From assembly GCA_016713785.1 (NCBI GenBank), contig JADJOM010000003.1, positions 62,001 to 126,000 on the forward strand: 64,000 nucleotides of DNA, written 5' to 3'. The translations under genes and the position numbers were made by a program. Below the pieces are notes generated by a model. The model was not told the DNA's origin. It was given only the letters and a program-made list of their open reading frames with translations, and searched no databases. Position 1 is the first letter of the stretch, and every line of letters starts with the position of its first letter. Below, piece after piece: positions 8,183 to 15,769 of the stretch. This DNA is from Gemmatimonadota bacterium. GTDB lineage: Bacteria; Gemmatimonadota; Gemmatimonadetes; Gemmatimonadales; GWC2-71-9.

Positions 8183-8279
8183 CGCCCTACCGCCCTACCG
8201 CCCTACCGCCCTACCGCCACTCCCTCGGGCCCGGGTCGCGGCTGCGCCGCTCCCGAAGGGCCCTCGGTCGCCGCCCTAT
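8183..8279. repeat. CGCCCTAC octamer array
   Basis: Four perfect tandem units occupy 8183-8214, and a further copy, CGCCCTAT, at 8272-8279 supplies the stop codon of the TIGR01777 gene. The stretch between (8215-8271) is GC-rich without a gene. Confidence 0.8.
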
Positions 8280-9655
8280 CGCCCCAGCACGTGCCGCAGC
8301 GCCGCGCCGAGGTCCGCGTGGCGGAAGGTGTAGCCGGTGGCCTGGAGCCGTTCCGGGACGATCCGAAGGCTCGCGAGCAGCAGGTCGTCTGCCATCTCGC
8401 CCAGGGCCAGGCGGAGCGCCGCGGCCGGTACCGGCAGCATCGCAGGCCGCCCCAGCACTTCGGCCAGCACCCGGGTGAACTCGGCATTGGTGACGGGCGT
8501 CGGGGCGGTCAGGTTGACCGGCCCCGACACCGTCGGCGTGAACAGCGCGTGGGCGATGGCGCCGAGGACGTCGTCCACCCCGATCCAGCTCATGTACTGC
8601 GTGCCGGTGCCCATCCGGCCGCCCACGCCGGCCAGGAACGGCGGCAGCATCTTGGCCAGCGCGCCACCGGCGGGGGTGAGCACCACGCCGATCCGCCCGC
8701 GCACCACGCGAATGCCCACGCGATCGGCGGAGGCGGCGGCCGCCTCCCAGGCGTGCCCCACCCGCTCGAGGAACCCCGCGTCGGGGCCGCTGCGGAGCGA
8801 TGCCTGCTCCGCCTGCGGCTCATCTCCCAGCGGCGGATAGACGCCGACCGCACTGGCGGAGAACAGTACCCGGGGCCGGTCGGTCCGCCCCGCGATGTGC
8901 TCGGCGAGCAGCTCGGTGGACTGCACCCGGCTGTCGAGGATCTTCCGTTTCTGCTCACTGGACCAGCGCGCCCCCGCGATCGGCTCGCCGGCGAGGTGGA
9001 TCACCGCGTCCACGCCCTCGAGCGCGCGGGCATCGAACTCATGCCGCGCGGGGTTCCAGAGGTAGTCGCCTGGGCCGGGGTTGCGCCGCACCATCCGCCG
9101 CACGGTGTGGCCGCCGGAGGTGAGGAACGGGATGAGGCTTGCCCCCAGCATGCCGGTGCCCCCGGTCACGAGGATGGTGAGCGGGGCCGGGTGGCCGAGG
9201 CGCAGGTGCAGCGCGAGGTCGGCGGCCAGGGTGGCGTGCCGGTAGCGGAAGGTGCGCTGCAGCCGGGTGGCCACCATCGAGGCGCCGAGCTCGCCGACGG
9301 CGCCGAAGGGGAGCTCGTACTGGATGTGGTCGATGTAGCGGCAGCGGTCGGGACCCAGCGGCTCGAACCGGTGGGTGTGCAGCCAGCGCGCAAAGGGCCC
9401 CTCCACCTGCTCGTCGACGAACTGGCGTCCCGGCTCGGCGGCGAGGTGGCGGGCCACCCAGCGCTGCTTCACCGGGCCGATCGGCACCTCGAGCACCACG
9501 CGGCCATCGCCCAGGCCCCCCTCGCGCTCCAGGATGCGCACCGGCTCCCAGGGCGGCGCCAGCCGCTCGAAGGCCCCCGGCCGCGCGTGCCAGGCGTAGG
9601 CCGCCTCGGCCGAGACCGGCAGTTCGCTCGTGAGCTCGAAGATCTGGGATGCCAT
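8276..9655 (-). CDS. SRPBCC - TIGR01777 epimerase fusion protein
   Basis: A 459-residue two-domain protein. Residues 1-150 form an SRPBCC/START-like ligand-binding domain (QIFELTSELPVSAEAAYAWH). Residues ~158-455 are a TIGR01777 NAD(P)-binding epimerase-like domain with ILVTGGTGMLGASLIPFL, VIHLAGEPIAGARWS and a C-terminal DUF1731-like tail. The substrate is unknown in the family. ATG at 9655 has an AGGGGA purine run 6 bases upstream, and TATAGT (9695-9700 on the minus strand) could be its -10. The stop lies inside an octamer repeat copy. Confidence 0.9.
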   Translation of the reverse strand: MASQIFELTSELPVSAEAAYAWHARPGAFERLAPPWEPVRILEREGGLGDGRVVLEVPIGPVKQRWVARHLAAEPGRQFVDEQVEGPFARWLHTHRFEPLGPDRCRYIDHIQYELPFGAVGELGASMVATRLQRTFRYRHATLAADLALHLRLGHPAPLTILVTGGTGMLGASLIPFLTSGGHTVRRMVRRNPGPGDYLWNPARHEFDARALEGVDAVIHLAGEPIAGARWSSEQKRKILDSRVQSTELLAEHIAGRTDRPRVLFSASAVGVYPPLGDEPQAEQASLRSGPDAGFLERVGHAWEAAAASADRVGIRVVRGRIGVVLTPAGGALAKMLPPFLAGVGGRMGTGTQYMSWIGVDDVLGAIAHALFTPTVSGPVNLTAPTPVTNAEFTRVLAEVLGRPAMLPVPAAALRLALGEMADDLLLASLRIVPERLQATGYTFRHADLGAALRHVLGR

Positions 9656-9830
9656 GGCACTCCCCTTCGGTGAAGGCCGTCCGGGTCCGGGTGAACTATA
9701 GGGCCGCCGCCCGGGCGGTGCGTTCAGGGTTCCAGCGGCGCCGGCGCGGTCTGGACACCTCCCCCTCAGGACCTATCTTCACCCCTCCGGCAGGCCCCCG
9801 GAACACCCCGTTCCCGCATTCCCGTTTCCC

Positions 9831-11744
9831 ATGCCCCCCCGGCTCATGTCCCTGCGCATCCCGACCCTGCTGGCCCTCCTCGCTGCCCCGTCGCTCGCGG
9901 CCCAGGCGGCCGACAGCTCCCCCTTCCGCCCGCTCGATCTCCCGGCGCCCAACCAGATCCGCACCGGCGCGGGGCGGCCGGGTCCCGGCTACTGGCAGCA
10001 GCGGGTGGACTACCGGATCCGGGCCACGCTCGATCCCGCCACCCACGAGCTGCAGGGCCGCGCGGCGATCCACTACGTGAACCGCTCCCCCGAGGCGCTG
10101 TCATACCTCTGGCTCCACCTCGAGCAGAACATCTGCGCCCCCGGGTCGGTGACCAGCCTGCTCGACCAGCCGCCGCTCGTCTTCCTGGGCACGGCGTTCG
10201 ACTTCTCGTGCAAGGGCTTCGCCGGCGGGATCACGATCGAGTCCCTGACGCGGCTGGGGCGGCCGCTGCCCTTCGCCATCACCGGCACCACCATGCGGGT
10301 GGACCTGCCGCGGGCCATCCCGCCGGGCGGGGTCTACGACTTCGACGTAGTCTGGCGCTTCACGGTGCCGCCGTACGGCGCCGGGCGCATGGGGCGCGAC
10401 GGCACGCTGTACGAGCTGGGCCAGTGGTACCCCCGGCTCGCGGTGTACGACGACGTGAAGGGGTGGAACCACGAGCCCTACATCGGCTCGGGGGAGTTCT
10501 ACCTGGAGTACGGCCGGTTCGACGTGGCCATCACCGTCCCGGCGCGCTACGTGGTGGCGGCCACCGGCACGCTCGACAACCCGCTCGAGGTGCTCACGGC
10601 CGCGCAGCGCGCCCGGCTGGCCCGCGCCCGATTGGCGGACAGCGCCATCCCGATCATCACCCGCGAAGAGGCCGGGCAGCCGGCGGCCCGCCCGCGGCGC
10701 GAGGGCACCCTCACCTGGCGCTTCCACGCCGACAGCGTGCGCGACTTCGCCTTCGCCGCCGCCCCCGACTTCCAGTGGGACGCGAGCGGGTGGCGCGGCA
10801 TCCTGGTCCAGACCTTCTACCGGCCCTCCGCGGCCCTGTGGAGCGAGGCCAACCACATGGTGCGCGAGGGGCTGCGCTACTACAGCCAGCAGTGGTATCC
10901 CTATCCCTACCCCCAGATGTCGAGCATCGAGGGGCCGATCGAGGGGATGGAGTACCCGATGATGACCTTCGACCCCGCCGGTCCCACCCGGATCGACCTG
11001 CAATGGGTCCTGGCCCACGAACTGGGCCACCAGTGGATGCCGATGATCGTCGGCAGCAATGAACGGCTCTATCCCTGGATGGACGAGGGGTTCAACACGT
11101 TCATCGACCTCCGCAACGCCTCCAACTACTTCCTCGGCACCCCGTACGGCGACACCATCGAGGTGCACCCGCTGCGCCTGGCGCCGGAGCACACCGTGCC
11201 GGGCCAGGAACAGCCGCTCATCGCGCGGCCGGTCGAGGTGCGCGACCTCTTCTGGACCGGTTACCAGAAGCCGGCCCTGATGCTCTCGCTGCTCCGCGAC
11301 CAGGTGCTTGGCCGCGACCGCTTCGACGCCGCCTTCCGCGAGTACCTCCGGACCTGGGCCTGGAAGCATCCCACCCCGGCGGACTTCTTCCGGGTCATGC
11401 GCGATCACTCCGGCCAGGACCTCGACTGGTTCTGGCGCGGCTGGGTCTACTCCACCGCGCGCCTCGACCAGGCGGTGGACTCCGTGGTGGCCGTGAGCGA
11501 CAGTGTCACCGAGATCCACCTCTCCAACCGCGGCGGACTGGTCATGCCCGCCACCCTGTCCCTGGTGCTGGAGCTGGGCGACGCCCCCAACACCCGCTAC
11601 GTCCGCCTGCCCGTGGACATGTGGAACCTCGGGCCGAGGTTCGTCTACCGGCATCGCGGCCCCGAGCGGGTGGTGGGGGTGACCCTCGACCCGGCCAGTG
11701 AGCTGCCCGACGCCGACCGCGCCAACAACCGCTGGGCCCGATGA
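9831..11744 (+). CDS. Exported M1-family zinc metallopeptidase
   Basis: A 637-residue aminopeptidase-type protein. A signal peptide (hydrophobic core LLALLAAPS, cleavage near AAQAA) sends it out of the cytoplasm. The zinc site HEXXH is at 396-400 with the third ligand Glu419 (18 residues later, as in M1), and EGMEYP replaces the usual GAMEN exopeptidase motif. The start may be 9831 or the in-frame ATG at 9846; no Shine-Dalgarno is obvious. TGGACA-N16-TATCTT (about 9751-9778) is a possible promoter. Its stop overlaps the next start as ATGA, beginning a four-gene overlapping run. Confidence 0.9.
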   Translation: MPPRLMSLRIPTLLALLAAPSLAAQAADSSPFRPLDLPAPNQIRTGAGRPGPGYWQQRVDYRIRATLDPATHELQGRAAIHYVNRSPEALSYLWLHLEQNICAPGSVTSLLDQPPLVFLGTAFDFSCKGFAGGITIESLTRLGRPLPFAITGTTMRVDLPRAIPPGGVYDFDVVWRFTVPPYGAGRMGRDGTLYELGQWYPRLAVYDDVKGWNHEPYIGSGEFYLEYGRFDVAITVPARYVVAATGTLDNPLEVLTAAQRARLARARLADSAIPIITREEAGQPAARPRREGTLTWRFHADSVRDFAFAAAPDFQWDASGWRGILVQTFYRPSAALWSEANHMVREGLRYYSQQWYPYPYPQMSSIEGPIEGMEYPMMTFDPAGPTRIDLQWVLAHELGHQWMPMIVGSNERLYPWMDEGFNTFIDLRNASNYFLGTPYGDTIEVHPLRLAPEHTVPGQEQPLIARPVEVRDLFWTGYQKPALMLSLLRDQVLGRDRFDAAFREYLRTWAWKHPTPADFFRVMRDHSGQDLDWFWRGWVYSTARLDQAVDSVVAVSDSVTEIHLSNRGGLVMPATLSLVLELGDAPNTRYVRLPVDMWNLGPRFVYRHRGPERVVGVTLDPASELPDADRANNRWAR

Positions 11745-12214
11745 ACCGACGCATGCTGGCGCGGCTGCTCAGCGCGGGGCTGGTGGCGCTGGCGCTGTGG
11801 CTCACCCAGAACCTCACCCGGCTTCAGCAGGGCTCCTTGCCGAATGCCGCCCCCGCCGCGCCGGCGGGGCCCGTGGCATCCACCGCCCCCGCGGCGCCGC
11901 CCACCCCGGCGCAGGCGGCCATCGGCTTCCGCGACGCCAGCCGGCTGGCGGAGCACTTCCGGAAGCACGGGGCGGAGTTCGGGGAGATCACCGAGGCGGA
12001 GTACCTGCGGCGGGCCCAGGCACTTCGGGACCGGCCGGCGGGAGGCGAGATCCTGGAGGCCCGCCGGTCCGACGGGGTGGTGACCCGGTTCGACCGGGGG
12101 GATGGGTCCTTTCTGGCCTTCGATGCCGACCGCACCATCCGGACCTATTTCCGTCCCAACGACGGTGAGGCATACTTCAGGCGTCAGCTTCAGCGGCCCC
12201 CGGGCACCCCATGA
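11741..12214 (+). CDS. Membrane-anchored putative RNase toxin, CdiA-CT / colicin-D-like
   Basis: A 157-residue protein: signal-anchor (about 6-25), an Ala/Pro linker (34-60), then a compact domain (~62-152). That domain has HFRKHGAEFG, EYLRRAQAL, GGEILEARRSDGVVTRFD, IRTYFRPNDG and YFRRQ, the order of motifs I know from tRNase-type C-terminal domains of contact-dependent inhibition toxins (barnase/EndoU/colicin D/RelE superfamily). His and Arg/Thr residues that could be catalytic are kept. It overlaps the M1 peptidase stop and the following gene's start, both as ATGA. The pairing with a small acidic partner supports toxin-immunity. Assignment is from remembered motifs, not a search. Confidence 0.6.
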   Translation: MNRRMLARLLSAGLVALALWLTQNLTRLQQGSLPNAAPAAPAGPVASTAPAAPPTPAQAAIGFRDASRLAEHFRKHGAEFGEITEAEYLRRAQALRDRPAGGEILEARRSDGVVTRFDRGDGSFLAFDADRTIRTYFRPNDGEAYFRRQLQRPPGTP

Positions 12215-12630
12215 ACCAGCGCACGTCAGGTCCCAACGATCCCGTCCGAGACTACCTCCGGCGCAGCGGCGCGTCCTACGCCGTGGTGGCGCAGGGGCTG
12301 CGCGGGCTGGTCGAGAACTGGGAGCGGGTGGTGGCCCAGGTGCTCGAGGGCTACAACCTGACGCTGGACGACTACCTCAACGACATGGACAGCCGCCAGC
12401 TGCTGGCCAACGCCCTCGAGCTCGCGCCCGACGAGGTCCGCGACGCCTTCCTGCCCCGGGTGCACGACGCCGACGTAAAGGTGCGCCTCAACCTGGTGCC
12501 CGCCGGGCGCTGCCTGTGGGGTGGCATCGTGGCCGCCGATGAAGGCTGGACCGAGGACGCCAACTGGTGGTACTTCGAGCAGCCGCGCCTGCCGGGCCCG
12601 GAGCTGCGCCGGGAACTGGACGCCCGGTGA
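12211..12630 (+). CDS. Putative immunity protein for the upstream toxin-like protein
   Basis: A 139-residue soluble acidic protein with no signal or membrane segment. It is mostly helical (VVAQGLRGLVENWERVVAQV, LDDYLNDMDSRQLLANAL) and ends with WTEDANWWYFEQP. No enzyme motif is recognised. Its start overlaps the toxin-like gene as ATGA and its stop overlaps the FHA gene as GTGA. Small acidic helical proteins directly after a toxin domain are typically cognate immunity proteins; that role is inferred from context. Confidence 0.5.
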   Translation: MNQRTSGPNDPVRDYLRRSGASYAVVAQGLRGLVENWERVVAQVLEGYNLTLDDYLNDMDSRQLLANALELAPDEVRDAFLPRVHDADVKVRLNLVPAGRCLWGGIVAADEGWTEDANWWYFEQPRLPGPELRRELDAR

Positions 12631-13535
12631 CGCCCGCGCTCGCGCTGTATCACGGGCAGGTGGTGATCCCGCTGGACGGGCGGCCGGTGGCCATCGGCCG
12701 ACTGCCCGAGTGCGACGTCATGTTCGAGGGGTGGGAGGTTTCCCGCCGTCACGCCCGCATCGTCCCCACCCCCGCCGGTCCGCTGCTGGTGGACCGCAGC
12801 CGCTTCGGCACCTTCGTGAATGCCGCGCAGGTCGTGGCACCCCTCCTGCTCTCCGCCGGCGACGTCATCCGGGTGGGTCGCTACGAGGTGCGGATCGACC
12901 TCGCGCCGCCGGGGCTCTCCAGCCGCGCCTCGCAGACCGCCGGGGGCCGCTTCGCGTCGTGGGCCGCCCGGTTTGGTCCGTCGGAGGTGATGGGCGCCGT
13001 GGCGGCGGTCGCCGGGGCGTGGGGCGCGCAGCGGCTCGGGGGTGGGCGGGTCACGATGGTCACCGCCGCGGTACTCGCCGAGACGGTGCTGTACTACCTC
13101 GCCCTGCTGCTGCGGGACCTGCGGTTCGAATCGCGGGAGCGGCAGCGCGCGGGCCTGCCGTTCGGACGCCGCGGTGTCGAGGACGTGCTGCAGAACCTGA
13201 TCCGCGAGTTCGGCACCGCCGAGCTCCTCGACACCCTCCTGCTCCGGCCGCTGGCGTTCTGGGTGGGGCTCGGCCTGGTCGGCCTGCCCGCCGGCATCCT
13301 GGGCGGCAAGCTGGTGGCGGACCTGCTGTTCTACGGGCCGGTGCTCGCCCGCCTGCACTGGCGCCTCGGGTCCCGCTCCAGCGCCCCGCGCGAGGTGGCC
13401 CAGCTCCGCAGCACCCAGGCCATGCCCATCCCGACCCTGGGCCAGCTGCGCGAGTCCGAGGACCTGCAGGCCACCACCCTGCCCACCACGCGCGATGGTG
13501 GGGACACCCCCCGCTCCCCCGCCTCCAACCGCTGA
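12627..13535 (+). CDS. FHA-domain protein with four-helix membrane domain
   Basis: A 302-residue protein starting with GTG inside the GTGA overlap. Residues ~1-90 are a forkhead-associated phosphothreonine-binding domain: IGRLPECDV, SRRHARI and RFGTFVN keep the Gly-Arg, Ser-Arg-X-His and Asn positions. About four hydrophobic segments follow between ~112 and ~245, with the soluble loop EFGTAELLDTLLL between the pairs, then a disordered Pro/Thr-rich tail. The FHA domain would face the cytoplasm and could read marks made by Hanks kinases such as those at 1.4 or 53.9 kb (inference). The membrane part is not a family I can name. Confidence 0.8.
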   Translation: MTPALALYHGQVVIPLDGRPVAIGRLPECDVMFEGWEVSRRHARIVPTPAGPLLVDRSRFGTFVNAAQVVAPLLLSAGDVIRVGRYEVRIDLAPPGLSSRASQTAGGRFASWAARFGPSEVMGAVAAVAGAWGAQRLGGGRVTMVTAAVLAETVLYYLALLLRDLRFESRERQRAGLPFGRRGVEDVLQNLIREFGTAELLDTLLLRPLAFWVGLGLVGLPAGILGGKLVADLLFYGPVLARLHWRLGSRSSAPREVAQLRSTQAMPIPTLGQLRESEDLQATTLPTTRDGGDTPRSPASNR

Positions 13536-13557
13536 TCCCTCCGCCCGGCGGACCCCC

Positions 13558-14421
13558 ATGACCCGGCCCTACGGCGCGCAGTCGATGGTCGCCCCGCTCC
13601 GGTGCGTGATGGTGCGCACCCCCGATGCCGCCTTCGGCGACGCCGACCCCCTCCGCTGGCACTACACCGCACGCCCCGACCTGGGCCGCGCCCGCGCCGA
13701 GCATGCGGCATTCGTGGCGCTGCTCTCGGAGGCTGGCGCCGAGGTGGTGTACCACGACGCCCCGCTGCCCGGGCACGCCGACGCCATCTTTGTCCACGAC
13801 CCGGTGCTGGTGACCGATCGGGGCGCGATCCTGCTCCGGATGGGCAAGCCGCTGCGGGAAGGGGAGGAGGCCGCGATCGGCGCGTCCCTCGAGGCGAGCG
13901 GCGTGCCGGTGCTGGCCCGGCTCTCGGGGGACGCGCGGGCGGAAGGGGGGGACTGCCTGTGGCTCGATGCCCGGACCCTGGCCGTGGGGCTCGGCTTCCG
14001 CACCAACGCCACGGGGCTGGCGCAGCTCCAGGCCGCGCTGGGGCCGGCGGTGGAAGTCGTGCCGGTGCAGCTCCCGTACGACCAGGGCCCGGAGGCGTGC
14101 CTGCACCTCATGTCCCTGATCAGCCTGGTGGCCGACGACCTGGCCGTGGTCTATCCGCCCCTGATGCCCGTGCCGTTCTGGGAGCTGCTGCGGGCGCGAG
14201 GCATCCGGATAGTCGAGGCCCCGGCGGCGGAGTACGCCACCATGGCCACCAACGTCCTGGCGCTGGCGCCGCGCCGCTGCCTCATGCTGGAGGGGAATCC
14301 GGTCACCCGCGCGCGGCTCGAGGCGGCGGGGTGCACGGTGCTGACCTATCGGGGGGATGAGATCTCGCGCAAGGCGGAAGGGGGCGCCACCTGCCTCACC
14401 CGCCCGGTGTGGCGGTCCTAG
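13558..14421 (+). CDS. Arginine deiminase-fold hydrolase (DDAH/amidinotransferase family)
   Basis: A 287-residue cytoplasmic protein of the guanidino-group-modifying superfamily, acting on arginine or methylarginine-type substrates. Visible residues are FVHDPV, the EGGD loop, the catalytic His in CLHLMS and the terminal nucleophile Cys in GGATCLTRPV. Length fits dimethylarginine dimethylaminohydrolase better than full arginine deiminase (~400). ATG at 13558 follows the FHA gene by 22 bases. speA, another arginine enzyme, lies 1.3 kb away, but no direct pathway link is shown. Confidence 0.82.
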   Translation: MTRPYGAQSMVAPLRCVMVRTPDAAFGDADPLRWHYTARPDLGRARAEHAAFVALLSEAGAEVVYHDAPLPGHADAIFVHDPVLVTDRGAILLRMGKPLREGEEAAIGASLEASGVPVLARLSGDARAEGGDCLWLDARTLAVGLGFRTNATGLAQLQAALGPAVEVVPVQLPYDQGPEACLHLMSLISLVADDLAVVYPPLMPVPFWELLRARGIRIVEAPAAEYATMATNVLALAPRRCLMLEGNPVTRARLEAAGCTVLTYRGDEISRKAEGGATCLTRPVWRS

Positions 14422-14426
14422 CCACC

Positions 14427-15575
14427 CTACCGCCCTCCCGCCTTCCCGTCGTCCCGCCTCGCCGCCTGCCGCACCAGGATGAGATCCGTGATGTTGTCCA
14501 TCGTGAGCAGCCCGGCGATCCGGCCGGTGCTGTCGAGCACCGGCAGGGCGGGGAGGCCGCTGCCGCGCAGCCGGTGCAGCGCCTCCTCGAACGACAGGCC
14601 GAGCGGGAGCGCCGCCACGCCGGCGGTCATGGTCTCGGCCACGGTCGAGTCGGGACCGCGGCCGGCCAGCCCGCGGATCAGGTTGTCGCGGGTGAGCAGC
14701 CCGATCACCGCGCCGGACGTGTCGACCACCGGGAACTCCCGCTGCTCGCCGTCGAGCAGCAGGTCCACCGCGGTGCGCAGCGGCGCGTAGGCGGGGATGG
14801 TCTCGAACCGGGTGATCATCATCTGGTCCACGATGATGCCCTGGCCCGCCGCCTTGGTCTCCACCGCGGCGGCCTCGGCCCCGGCGCCCAGGAAGACGAA
14901 CAGCGCCAGCAGCATGATCATCATGTCCTGGCTCAGCAGCCCGAACACCCCCGCCACCATCGCGATCACCTGCCCCACCCGGGCCGCCAGCCGGGTGGCG
15001 CGCACCATGCCCAGCCGGGTGGCCAGCACCGCGCGGAGCACCCGGCCGCCGTCCATCGGGTAGGCGGGGATCAGGTTGAAGGCGAGCAGGAACAGGTTGA
15101 TGGTGATCAGGAAGTGCGGAAAGCTCGAGTACAGCAGGGCGATCCCCTCCGGCTCGCCGGTGAGCAGGGCGGGGATGGTCCGGCCCAGGAAGGCGGTGGG
15201 CTGCTCGCCGAGGAGCAGGATGACCCCGCCCACCACGAAGGCGATCGCCAGGTTCACCGCCGGGCCCGCCACCGCGATCAGGAACTCCTCCCGCGGCCGC
15301 TCCGGGAGCCGTTCCAGCCGCGCCAGCCCGCCGATTGGCAGCAGCACCACGTCGCGGGTGCGGATGCCGAACTGGCGGGCGGTCAGGATGTGCCCGTACT
15401 CGTGCAGCACCACGCAGGCGAAGACCGAGAGCGTCAGCCCGACTGTCTGGGTGGCGGCGGCGAGGCCGCCGGTCCGGTAGCCGTCGAGGCCGATGAACAG
15501 GAGTACCAGGAGGAAGGTGAAATGCACCTTCACGTCCACGCCGAGGAGGCGGACGAGCTTGAACGACCAGGTCAT
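14427..15575 (-). CDS. Site-2 protease family (M50) intramembrane metalloprotease with CBS pair
   Basis: A 382-residue membrane protein of the SpoIVFB/Rip3-like group. HEYGH (58-62) gives two zinc ligands and NLIPAYPMDGGRV supplies the Asp; there are five or six hydrophobic segments in the first ~210 residues. Two CBS domains (~235-370) follow and may bind adenylates to gate activity. Such proteases cleave membrane-bound anti-sigma or regulatory factors; no substrate gene is adjacent. TAGGTT ends 6 bases before the ATG at 15575. The stop codon is inside degenerate octamer-repeat sequence. Confidence 0.92.
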   Translation of the reverse strand: MTWSFKLVRLLGVDVKVHFTFLLVLLFIGLDGYRTGGLAAATQTVGLTLSVFACVVLHEYGHILTARQFGIRTRDVVLLPIGGLARLERLPERPREEFLIAVAGPAVNLAIAFVVGGVILLLGEQPTAFLGRTIPALLTGEPEGIALLYSSFPHFLITINLFLLAFNLIPAYPMDGGRVLRAVLATRLGMVRATRLAARVGQVIAMVAGVFGLLSQDMMIMLLALFVFLGAGAEAAAVETKAAGQGIIVDQMMITRFETIPAYAPLRTAVDLLLDGEQREFPVVDTSGAVIGLLTRDNLIRGLAGRGPDSTVAETMTAGVAALPLGLSFEEALHRLRGSGLPALPVLDSTGRIAGLLTMDNITDLILVRQAARRDDGKAGGR

Positions 15576-15581
15576 GGGCCA

Positions 15582-15587
15582 AACCTA
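15582..15587 (-). promoter_or_regulatory. Putative -10 element TAGGTT for the M50 protease
   Basis: TAGGTT on the minus strand is 6 bases from the start codon, the same spacing as at queC, consistent with a leaderless transcript. Confidence 0.5.
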
Positions 15588-15769
15588 AACGGAAAACCCG
15601 TCCGCGGGGTCGCGTCCGGGTCTTCATGGCCGGGTTCATGACCCAGGACGGCCGCCTGGGGCCCCGAAGGGCTATGTCGTGCGTTCCCCCCACTATCGGC
15701 GTGCCGACCCGGAACTTGAGCGGGCCACTTTCACTGGCCCCGCCCCCCCACTAGAATTTTCCCCCTCTC

